Below are positions 17,216-25,672 of a stretch of DNA of 64,000 bases, in pieces. Position numbers and translations under genes: made by a program. Source of the stretch: an uncultured Lachnospiraceae bacterium (lineage in GTDB: Bacteria; Bacillota; Clostridia; Lachnospirales; Lachnospiraceae); the NCBI GenBank assembly GCA_910579505.1, contig CAJTTZ010000004.1, positions 134,328-198,327 of the forward strand, in the 5' to 3' direction. Below the pieces are notes generated by a model. That model made no database searches. It saw nothing but the letters and a program-made list of their open reading frames with translations, and had not been told where the DNA came from. Within the stretch, counting starts at the first letter, position 1, and each line of letters begins with the position of its first letter.

Positions 17216-17917
17216 ATGAAAGTTGCGATCTGTGAAGATGAAAAGATAATGGCGGATAAAATATGGAGTTTTTTCTTTGACAGGAAAGATATTAACGCCA
17301 AATGTTATTTTGACGCTGAGAGCCTGTTATCGGATTACGAAAATGGAGAGCGGTACGATATCGTATTCTGCGACATTGTCATGAAATCCATGAACGGAAT
17401 AGAACTATGCCGCGCAATCAGGAAACTGGATGAAAACGTATATTTCTGCATGATAACAAACTATGTGGATTACGCCCCGTCGGGCTATGAGGCGGGCGTT
17501 TTCAGGTATTTGCTCAAACCCGTGGAAAAGGAAGACATATTAAAAGTTTTGGATGATATGCAGCGCGTACCCTCCTCTTCCCCAAAAATAATCATTAAAT
17601 CCTTTCATGACAGCGTGATCATCAGGACGGAATCCCTGATCTACATTGAAGTGAAAGACAAATATTCCTATGTCCATTATTGGACGGAAGAAGACCCGCG
17701 CAGGGAAGAAACGATCATTACCGCAGGCAGCCTGAACTATCTGGAAGAAACGCTCCCCGGAAAAAGCTTCTGCCGCATCCACAGAAAATATGTCATCAAT
17801 ATGGAACATGTGGTAAGCTATAGCAGTATGTCGGCAATGATGGACTGCGGGACAGCGCTGCCTATAAGCTATAGAAAGGCAAGCGCGTTTAAAGACGCTT
17901 TTGAAGCATTTTTATGA
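17216..17917 (+). CDS. LytTR-family response regulator
   Basis: A 233-aa response regulator. Its receiver domain has the acidic pair in CEDEK, phospho-acceptor aspartate in FCDIVMK, and conserved lysine in LLKPVEKED. The C-terminal ~100 residues are a LytTR DNA-binding domain (YIEVKDKYSYVHYW, FCRIHRKYVINMEHV). The start at 17216-17218 is preceded by GGAGG; the longer frame lacks an RBS. It is followed at 35 bp by a GHKL histidine kinase. This AgrA/AgrC-like arrangement typically responds to peptides or cell-envelope cues; no agrD-like peptide gene was found. Confidence 0.92.
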   Translation: MKVAICEDEKIMADKIWSFFFDRKDINAKCYFDAESLLSDYENGERYDIVFCDIVMKSMNGIELCRAIRKLDENVYFCMITNYVDYAPSGYEAGVFRYLLKPVEKEDILKVLDDMQRVPSSSPKIIIKSFHDSVIIRTESLIYIEVKDKYSYVHYWTEEDPRREETIITAGSLNYLEETLPGKSFCRIHRKYVINMEHVVSYSSMSAMMDCGTALPISYRKASAFKDAFEAFL

Positions 17918-17952
17918 TGTAAAACAACCATACGAAAGGGCAGCCTCGCAAA

Positions 17953-19251
17953 ATGACAACAGCAGATATTTTAGTATGTCTCTCAAATATAATGGCATCA
18001 CTGATCCTATTGTTCTATTATCTTTTATTTTTTGCCAAAGATTATAACAGTCCTATCAGAAAGTTACTATCCATTATTCTCATTTTTCTTGGCATCCACG
18101 TTTTTATTGCCTTAATGGATGCTGATTATCTAGTGGCCATAACCGTTCTCGGCATACTTCCGGTCGTTGATATTTCTTGCTGCCGCAGCCGCATCTACAA
18201 CTTTTTTATGATTATTCCCGCTTTTCTTTTTTACGCTTTAACGGCGGTATTTCCGATGTTCATTGTCCCTCTGATCACCAGAAGGGGCTTCGATGAACTT
18301 TATGGCGTAAGCTCTCTTACCCTGCCCGGTTTTATCTGGGATCTTGCCCTTACTGTTTTACTGACAGGGACCTACACAGTAAGCCGGCGCAGAAAAATAG
18401 ATTTGCGCCTGAATTTCCTTGAAGTTGCCGGTTTTTTCGCTTTCTTTATCTTTGCCCTGTTTATGCTGCTAAGCATGGGGGTATATAACGATACGCTGGA
18501 CTTTAGAATGAGCATCGTATTTGATTTATCCGCCACGTTTTTTATGCTGGCAATTTTTCTCGCGTACTGGAGTTATCTCATCATAGCGCGCGACCGGGCA
18601 AATAGGAAAAGGGAGGCTGCGCATGCGCAAAATTACCTTACTATGCAGCTTGAAAGTCTGGAATTAGAAGAAACCAACCGTCAGGAAATAAAGATCCTCA
18701 AACATGATCTGCGCAATCATCTGCAAGTCATTCAGGAAATGTGCAATACCAGACAATATGCGCAGATGGAAAATTATATCAGCGAATTATCGGGGCAGCC
18801 CATGCTTTCAAAAAGTTTCTGCATCACTGGAAACCAGGCGGCGGACAGCGTAATATCCATCAAAAAGGCATACGCAGACCGTGCCGGCATACGCCTTACC
18901 TTTGACGGCTGCTTTGCATGGCTAGATCATCTCTCCCCTATCGACGTGTGCACCCTTTTTTCCAATTTACTCGATAACGCGTTAGAAGGCGTAAAAGGTG
19001 CTGCGGTTCCCTATATTGAAGTCCATGGAAAAGACCATGCGCATTTTTATGCCATCGTTTTTTCCAATTCTGTCCCCGAAAATATAAAGATCAGAAACAA
19101 CTCGGTAAAAACAAGCAAGCAGGATAAAAAACATCATGGTCTTGGACTTTCCAGCGTAAATTCGGTAATCCGCAAATATAACGGCAGCTATACGCTAGAA
19201 TGTAAGGATATGGTATTTGTTGTACAGGCAGTTTTTCCAAAAAATCTTTGA
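17953..19251 (+). CDS. GHKL-domain sensor histidine kinase (AgrC-like)
   Basis: A 432-aa membrane kinase, with six or more N-terminal hydrophobic segments (to ~residue 210) and a cytoplasmic half. The H box is KHDLRNHLQVIQEM; the ATPase region has LLDNALEGV (N box) and HHGLGLSSVNSVIRKY (G box). This is the HPK10/GHKL type that pairs with LytTR regulators. The gene follows its regulator and probably shares its transcript. Ligand unknown. Confidence 0.92.
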   Translation: MTTADILVCLSNIMASLILLFYYLLFFAKDYNSPIRKLLSIILIFLGIHVFIALMDADYLVAITVLGILPVVDISCCRSRIYNFFMIIPAFLFYALTAVFPMFIVPLITRRGFDELYGVSSLTLPGFIWDLALTVLLTGTYTVSRRRKIDLRLNFLEVAGFFAFFIFALFMLLSMGVYNDTLDFRMSIVFDLSATFFMLAIFLAYWSYLIIARDRANRKREAAHAQNYLTMQLESLELEETNRQEIKILKHDLRNHLQVIQEMCNTRQYAQMENYISELSGQPMLSKSFCITGNQAADSVISIKKAYADRAGIRLTFDGCFAWLDHLSPIDVCTLFSNLLDNALEGVKGAAVPYIEVHGKDHAHFYAIVFSNSVPENIKIRNNSVKTSKQDKKHHGLGLSSVNSVIRKYNGSYTLECKDMVFVVQAVFPKNL

Positions 19252-19282
19252 CTGTCTTTTTCCTCTACCCTGCAAAGCCTTA

Positions 19283-20254
19283 TCACCCGCTCTTCCCCTT
19301 ACCGGCAATCCCACGTACCGCCAATGCAGCCCCCACAACACAGCACCCGATCAGCGCAAGCCACCTGATATTGCCGTCAACCGTATCTGCGCTCCAGACC
19401 AAAGGCTGGAACGTTGGGAGGGACCGCTCGACCCCGATCCACCTGTTAACCAGATAGTTCGCAAAGAATCCATAAACCCCGGTCAGCGTCGTGCAAATGC
19501 CGGCTTTCAGAAATCCGTTGCAGTTTACATAACGTATCAACAGGAACACAAACCATGCAAACAGCAGGCATGGAAAGGATATCTTCGGCGCAAGATGCCC
19601 AAACGCGGGGGATTTCACATACACCCCGATCACAAACATCATCAGTATATACAGGAACGTATCGACAGCCATCACCACCAGTCCTTTGTATCTGCCAAGC
19701 AGCGCTCTTAACGGCTGTGCATATACCGCAAACGGTAAAAAGCAGACCGAAAGCCCGAACAAAACCGTCGCTGACACAAGGAAAAACCATGTACTGCGGG
19801 TGTAAATGCAGATCACTCCAAACAGCAGAAACAGGCTCACCGTGAATGTCCCCATCGTCCAGAGCAGCTTATGGTCCGGCATCATCAGCGGCACAATGCT
19901 AAGTGACGCCGCCACAAGCAATGCGGCCAGCACAATAAAGAACCAGTCAAGCGCCGCGCCGGTGGCCAGGTTCACAATCAGGCAGACCAACACTGGAATC
20001 ATAAAAATACCTGCAATCGCCGCGCCGATCACGGCGGACTTCCTCTTAAAAAGTTTTGCCTGCCTGTGAAGCACGTCCACAGCCTCTGTCTCCAGACTGT
20101 TCTCCATCTCCTCGCTCCTCATCTGCCGCAAAAGGGCGGAACAATCCGTGCAGTCCGTCAGATGTTCCTCCACAAGCCCCCTGCTCTCCTCACTGCAGAC
20201 CTGATCCGCATAGAGGGGAAGTAAATCCTTTATCACATTACAATTCAGTTTCAT
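19283..20254 (-). CDS. Anti-sigma factor with zinc-finger domain and membrane segments
   Basis: A 323-aa protein starting at 20252-20254. The N-terminus is a zf-HC2/anti-sigma domain: LLPLYADQVCSEES, then HLTDCTDCSALL with the HxxxCxxC zinc motif. After ~residue 85 there are about eight hydrophobic segments. The membrane part presumably senses envelope state and the N-terminal domain holds the sigma factor. Its start lies inside the sigma gene (17-bp overlap), the classic sigma/anti-sigma coupling. A longer in-frame ORF is an artefact of that overlap. Confidence 0.85.
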   Translation of the reverse strand: MKLNCNVIKDLLPLYADQVCSEESRGLVEEHLTDCTDCSALLRQMRSEEMENSLETEAVDVLHRQAKLFKRKSAVIGAAIAGIFMIPVLVCLIVNLATGAALDWFFIVLAALLVAASLSIVPLMMPDHKLLWTMGTFTVSLFLLFGVICIYTRSTWFFLVSATVLFGLSVCFLPFAVYAQPLRALLGRYKGLVVMAVDTFLYILMMFVIGVYVKSPAFGHLAPKISFPCLLFAWFVFLLIRYVNCNGFLKAGICTTLTGVYGFFANYLVNRWIGVERSLPTFQPLVWSADTVDGNIRWLALIGCCVVGAALAVRGIAGKGKSG

Positions 20255-20741
20255 GAATCCCCATCCTTTCCATAAGCTTACATTTGGCACGGTGGTATGT
20301 GACCCTCGCCCAGCTCTCTGTCCTGCCGCAGATCCCGCTGATTTCCCGAAAAGACATCTCTCCGAAAATCCGCAGTTCAAACACCCTGCGGTATGGTTCT
20401 TCCAGTTCATACAGCGCCTGGTGAATCTGGTAAGAAGTGTCCTTATCCTCCACTTCTGCGGCAATGTCGATGCCGCTGTCGGCGTCCGCATCAGACGAGA
20501 TGGGTGCGCCACGCTTTGCCTGCCGCCGCATTTCATCGACAAAGAGATTCCTGGCAATGGAGCAGAGCCATGTCACCGCATTTGATTCGCCGCGAAAAGA
20601 CGCGTTTGTGGTGAACGCCTTATAAAACGTCTCCTGCGTAATCTCCTCCGCCATATGCGCCTTCCCCGAAAGCGCCATCACATAGGAATACACCCGCATA
20701 TAGTATGTCTGATACAGTTTTTCAAACGCCTCTTTCTCCAC
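20238..20741 (-). CDS. ECF-type RNA polymerase sigma factor
   Basis: A 167-aa group IV sigma factor. Region 2 contains MAEEITQETFYKAF and WLCSIARNLFVDEMRR; region 4 contains LRIFGEMSFREISGI followed by RVTYHRAK. The start is GTG with a weak GAGGTG upstream. It is paired with a zf-HC2 membrane anti-sigma factor that overlaps its 3' end. Targets are unknown. Confidence 0.92.
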   Translation of the reverse strand: MEKEAFEKLYQTYYMRVYSYVMALSGKAHMAEEITQETFYKAFTTNASFRGESNAVTWLCSIARNLFVDEMRRQAKRGAPISSDADADSGIDIAAEVEDKDTSYQIHQALYELEEPYRRVFELRIFGEMSFREISGICGRTESWARVTYHRAKCKLMERMGIHETEL

Positions 20742-20839
20742 CTGCCATCACCTCTGTTTCCGTGCTTTCATTGGTTAGACGGATTCACGCCTGTTTCGTT
20801 ACAACTCATGCATATAATTTAATAGTGATACAGGACAAA

Positions 20840-21244
20840 CTAGCGGCAGAGCGCATTTTCAACCGCTTTCTTTATGACAGTGCTGGAATTGGTTGCGCCG
20901 GATACGGCGTCCACGTCTATTCTCTGCTCGGCAATCATATCGGCGATCACCGCCTCCGCGGCTTTCCCCCGTTCCTGCCGGTGCTCCAGAATGGCAATGT
21001 CCGTCATTTTCCCGTCCCGAACCGTCACCTCCACTTTCGCATAGATAAAATCCACGTCATACGCCCCGACATAAACGCCGTCGGGAATCGCGGAAAGATC
21101 CACGTCGCCTATCACCGTTTCCTTTACCGCCTTTTTATAGTCCGCCACGCTTTTCAGATAGACAGCCGTGCAGAGCAGACCAGTCAAAAATAAGAAAATG
21201 ACAATACACATAGTGACTCTTCTTTTCGTAAATTTTTCTCTCAT
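20840..21244 (-). CDS. Membrane-anchored FMN-binding domain protein
   Basis: A 134-aa protein: an N-terminal membrane anchor (ITVTMCIV-like segment, residues ~10-30) followed by an extracytoplasmic FMN_bind domain with DGVYVGAYD and the motif DAVSGATNSS. In related RnfG/NqrC proteins the threonine of SGAT is flavinylated by ApbE. It may serve as an electron carrier for extracellular reduction. It is immediately downstream of the TetR gene, with a 44-bp gap, suggesting shared regulation. Confidence 0.85.
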   Translation of the reverse strand: MREKFTKRRVTMCIVIFLFLTGLLCTAVYLKSVADYKKAVKETVIGDVDLSAIPDGVYVGAYDVDFIYAKVEVTVRDGKMTDIAILEHRQERGKAAEAVIADMIAEQRIDVDAVSGATNSSTVIKKAVENALCR

Positions 21245-21288
21245 CCCTACCTCCGTAATTTACGCTTCGCGCAGAAGTTCTTCTCACC

Positions 21289-21921
21289 CTATTTCGCCGC
21301 AATGGAGCGGTACAGCATGGAAAATCCATAGTCTAAAAACTGCTCTTTTGACAAATGCATCGCTTTCCCGATATACGCTTCCTTGTTTGCGGCAAGCCGG
21401 ATCATCCCGGACAGCATGCCCCAGAAATGAAAGATGACAGGCATCATTTCCAAGCCGCTTTGCAGATCGCCTCTCTCCATACCTTCCATCAAGAACTCTT
21501 TTATCTTTTCATTGATTGTTTCCCCGACCAGATACGTCTCCTTTTCCTCCGGCACATACTCCCGGTTCTCAAAATCAATATTGATCTTGCCAAGCGCCAT
21601 ATCAAAATAAAATGGAAACTCCTCCTGATACCGCACCAGTCCCTTACAGATCAGGAGATACCTCTCCCATGTGCCCTCTCTCTGTTCCAGCGCGGCGGAT
21701 ATGTAATCGTACAGTTTTTTCATACTGTTCAACACCAAAATACCTACGATTTCTTCTTTGTTCTCAAAGTACACGTACAGCGTCGCCTTGCTGTACCCGG
21801 CGGCTTTCGCGATATCGTCCATGGATGTTTCCGCAATCCCTTTTTCCATAAAAAGCACGGATGCCGCGGACGCGATATTTTCGCGGTGAACGTTTCTCGG
21901 TTCCTTTTTTCTTCTGCCCAT
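21289..21921 (-). CDS. TetR-family transcriptional regulator
   Basis: A 210-aa repressor with an N-terminal HTH (ETSMDDIAKAAGYSKATLYVYFENKEEI), typical of TetR. The start is at 21919-21921 with GGAGG at 5 nt; the upstream in-frame start lacks support. A large palindrome centred ~77 bp upstream is its likely autoregulatory operator. The downstream FMN-binding gene is the best candidate cotranscribed target. Effector unknown. Confidence 0.92.
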   Translation of the reverse strand: MGRRKKEPRNVHRENIASAASVLFMEKGIAETSMDDIAKAAGYSKATLYVYFENKEEIVGILVLNSMKKLYDYISAALEQREGTWERYLLICKGLVRYQEEFPFYFDMALGKINIDFENREYVPEEKETYLVGETINEKIKEFLMEGMERGDLQSGLEMMPVIFHFWGMLSGMIRLAANKEAYIGKAMHLSKEQFLDYGFSMLYRSIAAK

Positions 21922-21982
21922 TTGCTCCTCCTTCCGAAAAGTAATGCGTTGCATTTTGAGAATTGGCGCAGTTTTCCTTTTG

Positions 21983-22013
21983 CATATAATTAAACTTGCA
22001 GTTTAATTATATG
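21983..22013. promoter_or_regulatory. 31-bp perfect palindrome, TetR operator
   Basis: CATATAATTAAACT (21983-21996) and its exact reverse complement (22000-22013) flank a 3-nt centre TGC. The left arm includes ATATAAT, so the site overlaps a -10-like element. It lies upstream of the TetR gene, and its size and spacing fit a TetR dimer site. It is not a terminator, since nothing transcribed ends here. Confidence 0.8.
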
Positions 22014-22173
22014 GATCATTTATTCCCCTGTCAATAGATTTATATTTTTGTGTTTGTGGTAAGATAAAGACGCACACCGAACAGATCAGCGTGCCGGAAG
22101 AAGAAAGTAAATTGGTAAAAGACAGACTACGGGCGGGAAGAGGGACCATTTAAAAATTTGATCTGTAATAAAA

Positions 22174-22201
22174 CAAACCGGGCGGCACGAAAATGCCGCC
22201 C
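22174..22201 (-). terminator. Intrinsic terminator downstream of ribU
   Basis: GGGCGGCA and TGCCGCCC (22180-22201) form an 8-bp GC stem; read on the minus strand it is followed by GGTTTGTTTTATT, 27 bp past the ribU stop. Between here and the palindrome (22014-22170) no gene is recognised. Confidence 0.7.
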
Positions 22202-22227
22202 TTTCCATGACTCCCTATGTTCCCCCA

Positions 22228-22773
22228 TCATCTTTCCACCAGATGTAACCGCCGCAGAGTCGTGATCACCGGCTTATAAATCAGAAAGGTAATCCCCGCG
22301 TTCAACCCGCCCTTCAAGAGATTGAACGGCAGAAATGCCGTCAGCAGCAGCGCCTCCACCGCCTCACGCGGATAGCCCATATAAATCGGGGCAGCCAGCC
22401 AGTTCCAGAGCATCATCACCGCGATCTGGCACGCCACGCCGCAGACAAGAGCTGCCACAGCGCCGGACCGGGTGCGGTGCCTTTTGTAGAGAAATGCCGC
22501 CGTACACGCAAAGGAGCAGCTTGAAATCATATTCATCATGCACCCCCAGCCGCCCGTGCTGCTGATCGTAACCATCTCCACGACCGAGACGATCACCGCC
22601 ATCGCCAGTGAAGTGAGCGGTCCGAAGATCAGACCGCCGATCGCAATCACCACATCCTTCGGGTCGTACTTTAGAAAAAGTACAACGGGAATGCGCCCGA
22701 CCGCCACCGTTATGTACGCGAGCGCGCACAACATCCCTACTGTTGTGAGTTTCTTTGTCCTGCTGTTTTTCAT
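22228..22773 (-). CDS. ribU: Riboflavin ECF transporter S component
   Basis: A 181-aa, ~6-TM substrate-binding subunit of an energy-coupling-factor transporter. The first helix MLCALAYITVAV, the segment FLKYDPKDVVIAIGGLIFGP, and the length match RibU-type S components. An FMN riboswitch directly upstream independently supports riboflavin as substrate. The shared EcfA/A'/T energising module is not in the window. The RBS is AGGAGG, and the ATG is 24 bp past the hairpin of the expression platform. Confidence 0.93.
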   Translation of the reverse strand: MKNSRTKKLTTVGMLCALAYITVAVGRIPVVLFLKYDPKDVVIAIGGLIFGPLTSLAMAVIVSVVEMVTISSTGGWGCMMNMISSCSFACTAAFLYKRHRTRSGAVAALVCGVACQIAVMMLWNWLAAPIYMGYPREAVEALLLTAFLPFNLLKGGLNAGITFLIYKPVITTLRRLHLVER

Positions 22774-22797
22774 TTTCCATTCCTCCTAAAATAGATT

Positions 22798-22830
22798 AAC
22801 ACCTGAAAGTACCGCTGCCTTTCAGGTGTT
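22798..22830 (-). terminator. Expression-platform hairpin of the FMN riboswitch
   Basis: A 12-bp perfect stem, AACACCTGAAAG with CTTTCAGGTGTT, lies between the aptamer and the ribU RBS. On the minus strand AATCTATTTT follows, so FMN-bound termination is likely. The RBS is 8-10 nt further, so effects on translation initiation are also possible. Confidence 0.7.
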
Positions 22831-22921
22831 ATGATTTTAGGTGTACCGAAAATGCCATCAGAGCAGTTTGACGATAAAGAGTGCACAAATCATTGCCAGA
22901 GTTCTTCTGACAATCTCAATA

Positions 22922-23033
22922 CACCTTCTTTAATCCGGACTATACCGTCGGTTCCGGAATTTCACCGGCCCCCGCGCTCTCGCGCCCGCGGACTGTCACC
23001 GCCGATCGGGAATTTCACCCTGCCCTGAAGACA
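22922..23033 (-). promoter_or_regulatory. FMN riboswitch (RFN element)
   Basis: Read on the minus strand, the conserved RFN blocks appear in order: GGGCAGGGTGAAATTCCC, then CGGCGGTGACAGTCCGCG, a GC-rich variable arm, then CGGTGAAATTCCGGAACCG followed by ACGGTATAGTCCGGAT, and a closing GAAG pairing with CTTC. It senses FMN and represses the riboflavin uptake gene ribU. All conserved junction segments are intact. Confidence 0.97.
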
Positions 23034-23090
23034 TTACGACTATTCAGTTGTTTAACAGAGTATATCATACGGAAAAAGCGGACGTCAAGC

Positions 23091-23534
23091 TCAGTTGTTA
23101 AACGCCGTGATATTCGCCTCGTTCAGCGTGAAATCATAATAATTTAAGTCCTCCCGCTTCGTCCATCCGATCTGTTTCCAGAACGCATTTCCGATATCGT
23201 TTTTCGTGAAAGCGATCAGCGACACTTTATTGATATGTTCCGCCTTTAACGCCTCCATACAAAATACCACCATCGCTTTTCCGATGCCGCGCATCCGCCA
23301 GTCCTGTGCCACACACACATGGTAAAGGCATCCCCTTCTGCCGTCGTGCCCGCAGAGGATCGCGCCCACAATCCTGCCATCCTCCACAGCCACCACGCTG
23401 GTGTCCGGGTTCCTCTCAAGAAAACGTGCCACGCCCTCCCTGGAATCGTCCAGACTTCTTATGGCGAATCCCTTAATCGACATCCAGAGCGCTTTCACGC
23501 CGTCATAATCCTCTATTGTCATTTTTCGTATCAT
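23091..23534 (-). CDS. GNAT-family N-acetyltransferase
   Basis: A 147-aa acetyltransferase with the acetyl-CoA-binding loop as RMRGIGKAMV (Q/RxxGxG/A), and a preceding beta strand CLYHVCVAQDW. Substrate unknown. It sits upstream of ribU and downstream of the TTATGTAAAC motif cluster, without an obvious operon. Confidence 0.9.
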   Translation of the reverse strand: MIRKMTIEDYDGVKALWMSIKGFAIRSLDDSREGVARFLERNPDTSVVAVEDGRIVGAILCGHDGRRGCLYHVCVAQDWRMRGIGKAMVVFCMEALKAEHINKVSLIAFTKNDIGNAFWKQIGWTKREDLNYYDFTLNEANITAFNN

Positions 23535-23555
23535 ATGTATTCTCCATTTTCCATA

Positions 23556-23664
23556 TTATGTTAACTTCCATACACATTATGTAGTTTGCTCTTTTCACCC
23601 GCCGCGTCGCAAATCAGAGTTATGTAAACTGCAAATATCACAGCGTATTTCATGTTATGTAAAT
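23556..23664. repeat. Cluster of TTATGTAAAC-like motifs (left group)
   Basis: Four same-orientation copies occur in 110 bp: TTATGTTAAC 23556, TTATGTAG 23577, TTATGTAAAC 23620 and TTATGTAAAT 23655. They fill the gap between the acetyltransferase start and the small 64-aa gene. No gene is recognised in this gap. Function unknown. Confidence 0.6.
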
Positions 23665-23679
23665 CTTGACGCTAGATTT

Positions 23680-23874
23680 TCAGTCCAGCAGCCCATATAT
23701 CTGATACATGGAAAGCATATTTTGAAGCGCAAGCTTTCTGCCCGTCATCTGCCTGTATGTCGCTGTCTTTGTTTTGCCTTCCGCTTTCAACGTTTCCATT
23801 TTTTCCGAAACGGTCCCATATTCCTCCTGAACCGCCTCCAGCATTTTTTCAAATTTTTCCTCCCGTTCAGACAT
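23680..23874 (-). CDS. Small helical protein of unknown function
   Basis: A 64-aa, highly charged protein (EREEKFEKMLEAVQEEY, KTKTATYRQMTGRKLAL), predicted almost entirely helical. It has GGAGGGAAAAGG ahead of its ATG. Length and charge pattern resemble short Firmicute coiled-coil proteins of unknown role. It is flanked on both sides by TTATGTAAAC motif clusters. Confidence 0.65.
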   Translation of the reverse strand: MSEREEKFEKMLEAVQEEYGTVSEKMETLKAEGKTKTATYRQMTGRKLALQNMLSMYQIYGLLD

Positions 23875-23914
23875 CCTTTTCCCTCCATATCGTCTTCTAG
23901 CGCACGGTTGTACA

Positions 23915-23985
23915 TTATGTAAACCTTTTCCTCCAACATTATGTTAACCATTGTTGACCACAAGCCGCTCGAGTGTTATGTAAAC
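23915..23985. repeat. Cluster of TTATGTAAAC-like motifs (right group)
   Basis: Three copies in 70 bp: TTATGTAAAC 23915, TTATGTTAAC 23939 and TTATGTAAAC 23976, the last touching the stop codon of the deacylase gene. All point the same way as the left group. Confidence 0.6.
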
Positions 23986-24539
23986 TACTCGCCCACCAAT
24001 TCTACTGCCGTATACCCGTGCCCCACATAGGGCAGAAACTTCTCCAAGATATCCTTCATCCGCAGCTTCAAACTCGATGTGTTCACACAGGGGTGGCAGC
24101 CCACAAACTCATCCTGCAAAAGTTCACTGTCGATCAAAAGCCTTACCCTGTGATCTTTGTCGTTCATCAGCCCCATCACACTCACAGACCCCGGCGTAAT
24201 ATCCAGAAATTCTTCCATGTACGCCGCCGCCGCAAAGGAAAGCCTCGCCACGCCAAGCTGGGCGGAAAGTTCCTTCGTCTTAAACTTTTTTAACCCCGGC
24301 ATCATCAGCAGATAGAAATCTGTCTTCTGCCTGTTACATAAAAATAGATTTTTGCAGATGTGAATGCCCAGAGCCTCATCCACACCATGGCAGTCATCCA
24401 CGGTCGCCGCCGCCTCATGGTCCACACGCTGATAAGATATTTCCAGCTTGTCAAGCAGCTCATACACAGCCATCTCTTTCAAAAGTCTACCTTTGGGTGA
24501 GGGTTTTATGTCAACTGGCGTTCTTGCCATCTCACGCAT
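23985..24539 (-). CDS. Prolyl-tRNA editing protein (YbaK/ProX family)
   Basis: A 184-aa YbaK/ProXp-type deacylase that hydrolyses mischarged aminoacyl-tRNA(Pro). Features include VDHEAAATVDD near the N-terminus, ICKNLFLCNRQKTDFYLLMM, LGVARLSFA, and GSVSVMGLMND. The chosen start at 24537-24539 has GAGGG 7 nt upstream; a start 54 bp earlier has no RBS. A separate free-standing copy supplements the editing domain of ProRS. Specificity for Ala- or Cys-tRNA(Pro) is not decided by sequence. Confidence 0.85.
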   Translation of the reverse strand: MREMARTPVDIKPSPKGRLLKEMAVYELLDKLEISYQRVDHEAAATVDDCHGVDEALGIHICKNLFLCNRQKTDFYLLMMPGLKKFKTKELSAQLGVARLSFAAAAYMEEFLDITPGSVSVMGLMNDKDHRVRLLIDSELLQDEFVGCHPCVNTSSLKLRMKDILEKFLPYVGHGYTAVELVGE

Positions 24540-24650
24540 CTGCAAGCCCTCTTTTTCTTCCTGTCCGCTCACTTTTCCTCCATTCCGAAGCATTCACAAA
24601 TTCTTGGTTGAATCAATTATTCTTCAAAAAATTTATGTCGTCCTTTCCAC

Positions 24651-25154
24651 TCAATCCGTCTCATAATATAAACAGTCCGCCCACTCCTGAATACCGATCA
24701 AATCCATCCGTTCATCCGGCTTCACACCGTCCAGTTCCCGGTAAAAATTTGCAATCTCTGTCCCGATCCGTGAAACCTGTCTGTGCATTTTCAAATTGCC
24801 GAATAAGGCAGGACCGTCATACTCGTATATTTCTGCGCCCTCAAGCCAGAAAAACCGACAGCCGCGGTGCTTCTCCAAAAACGTCTTTGTCTCCTCTATC
24901 TTCTCATCCAGTTCTGCTTCCGGAATAAGCCCTTTTTGCTTCAATTCCTCCAGAAAAGCATAAAGCCGCTCCACGCCCTCCTCAAAATTACCCCGCAGCG
25001 CAATTTTAAAGGGACTCCCGAATATACTTGACCTTACCCTTTTGGTTTTACAGCTCACCAGAATTTTATAGGCAATGGGAATATCATAATTGTATTCCGA
25101 AATCGCCACAAACGCTTTTTCCTTTTTCGCATACAAATAAGCTCTGTTTGCCAA
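24651..25154 (-). CDS. Conserved protein of unknown function, TTG start
   Basis: A 167-aa protein. The TTG at 25152-25154 is chosen because GGAGG lies 8 nt upstream; the longer frame would overlap the deaminase gene. It begins ANRAYLYAKK and contains an aromatic core (FFWLEGAEIYEYDG) and a C-terminal EWADCLYYETD. No signal peptide or TM; function not recognised. The 11-bp gap after the deaminase gene suggests cotranscription. Confidence 0.6.
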   Translation of the reverse strand: MANRAYLYAKKEKAFVAISEYNYDIPIAYKILVSCKTKRVRSSIFGSPFKIALRGNFEEGVERLYAFLEELKQKGLIPEAELDEKIEETKTFLEKHRGCRFFWLEGAEIYEYDGPALFGNLKMHRQVSRIGTEIANFYRELDGVKPDERMDLIGIQEWADCLYYETD

Positions 25155-25165
25155 ATTTTCTCCTC

Positions 25166-25654
25166 CTAATAGCCGAACGTCCCCTCCAGGGACTCGTCCT
25201 CGTCGATCCACTGCTGCACCGGAATCACCCGGTACTCATCCTCGGTATCTCTCACATACACCGTCTCGATCCCCGCATTGATGATCTGTCTCTTGCACAT
25301 GGAACAGCTGCAGGAGTTTTTCACATACTCCCCCGTCTCCGCCTCCACCCCGGTCAGATACATGGCACTGCCGATCATTTTATCCCTCGATGCGCTGATG
25401 ATCGCGTTGGTCTCCGCGTGGACGCTGCGGCACAGTTCATACCGCTCACCCCTCGGAATTGCGAGCTTTTGGCGGATACACTCTCCCACGTCGGTACAGT
25501 TTTTCCTGCCTCTGGGCGCGCCCACATATCCCGTCGAGATCACCTCGTCATTTTTCACGATCACCGCACCGTAATGTCTGCGCAGACAGGTGGAACGCTG
25601 TGCCACCATTTTTGCCAAGTCCAGATAATAATTTACTTTGTCTCTTCTCTCCAT
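25166..25654 (-). CDS. dCMP deaminase family protein (ComEB-like)
   Basis: A 162-aa zinc-dependent cytidine/deoxycytidylate deaminase. HAETNAI provides the zinc histidine and catalytic glutamate, and CSCSMCKR the CxxC zinc ligands. The Firmicute ComE operon protein 2 has the same length and motifs. It makes dUMP from dCMP for thymidylate synthesis. Nothing in the context points to competence. Confidence 0.92.
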   Translation of the reverse strand: MERRDKVNYYLDLAKMVAQRSTCLRRHYGAVIVKNDEVISTGYVGAPRGRKNCTDVGECIRQKLAIPRGERYELCRSVHAETNAIISASRDKMIGSAMYLTGVEAETGEYVKNSCSCSMCKRQIINAGIETVYVRDTEDEYRVIPVQQWIDEDESLEGTFGY

Positions 25655-25672
25655 CTTCTATCCTCCACAACG

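Noticed and set aside
22798..23033. T-box or other leader type upstream of ribU
   Set aside because: All RFN-element blocks are present; no T-box motif was found.
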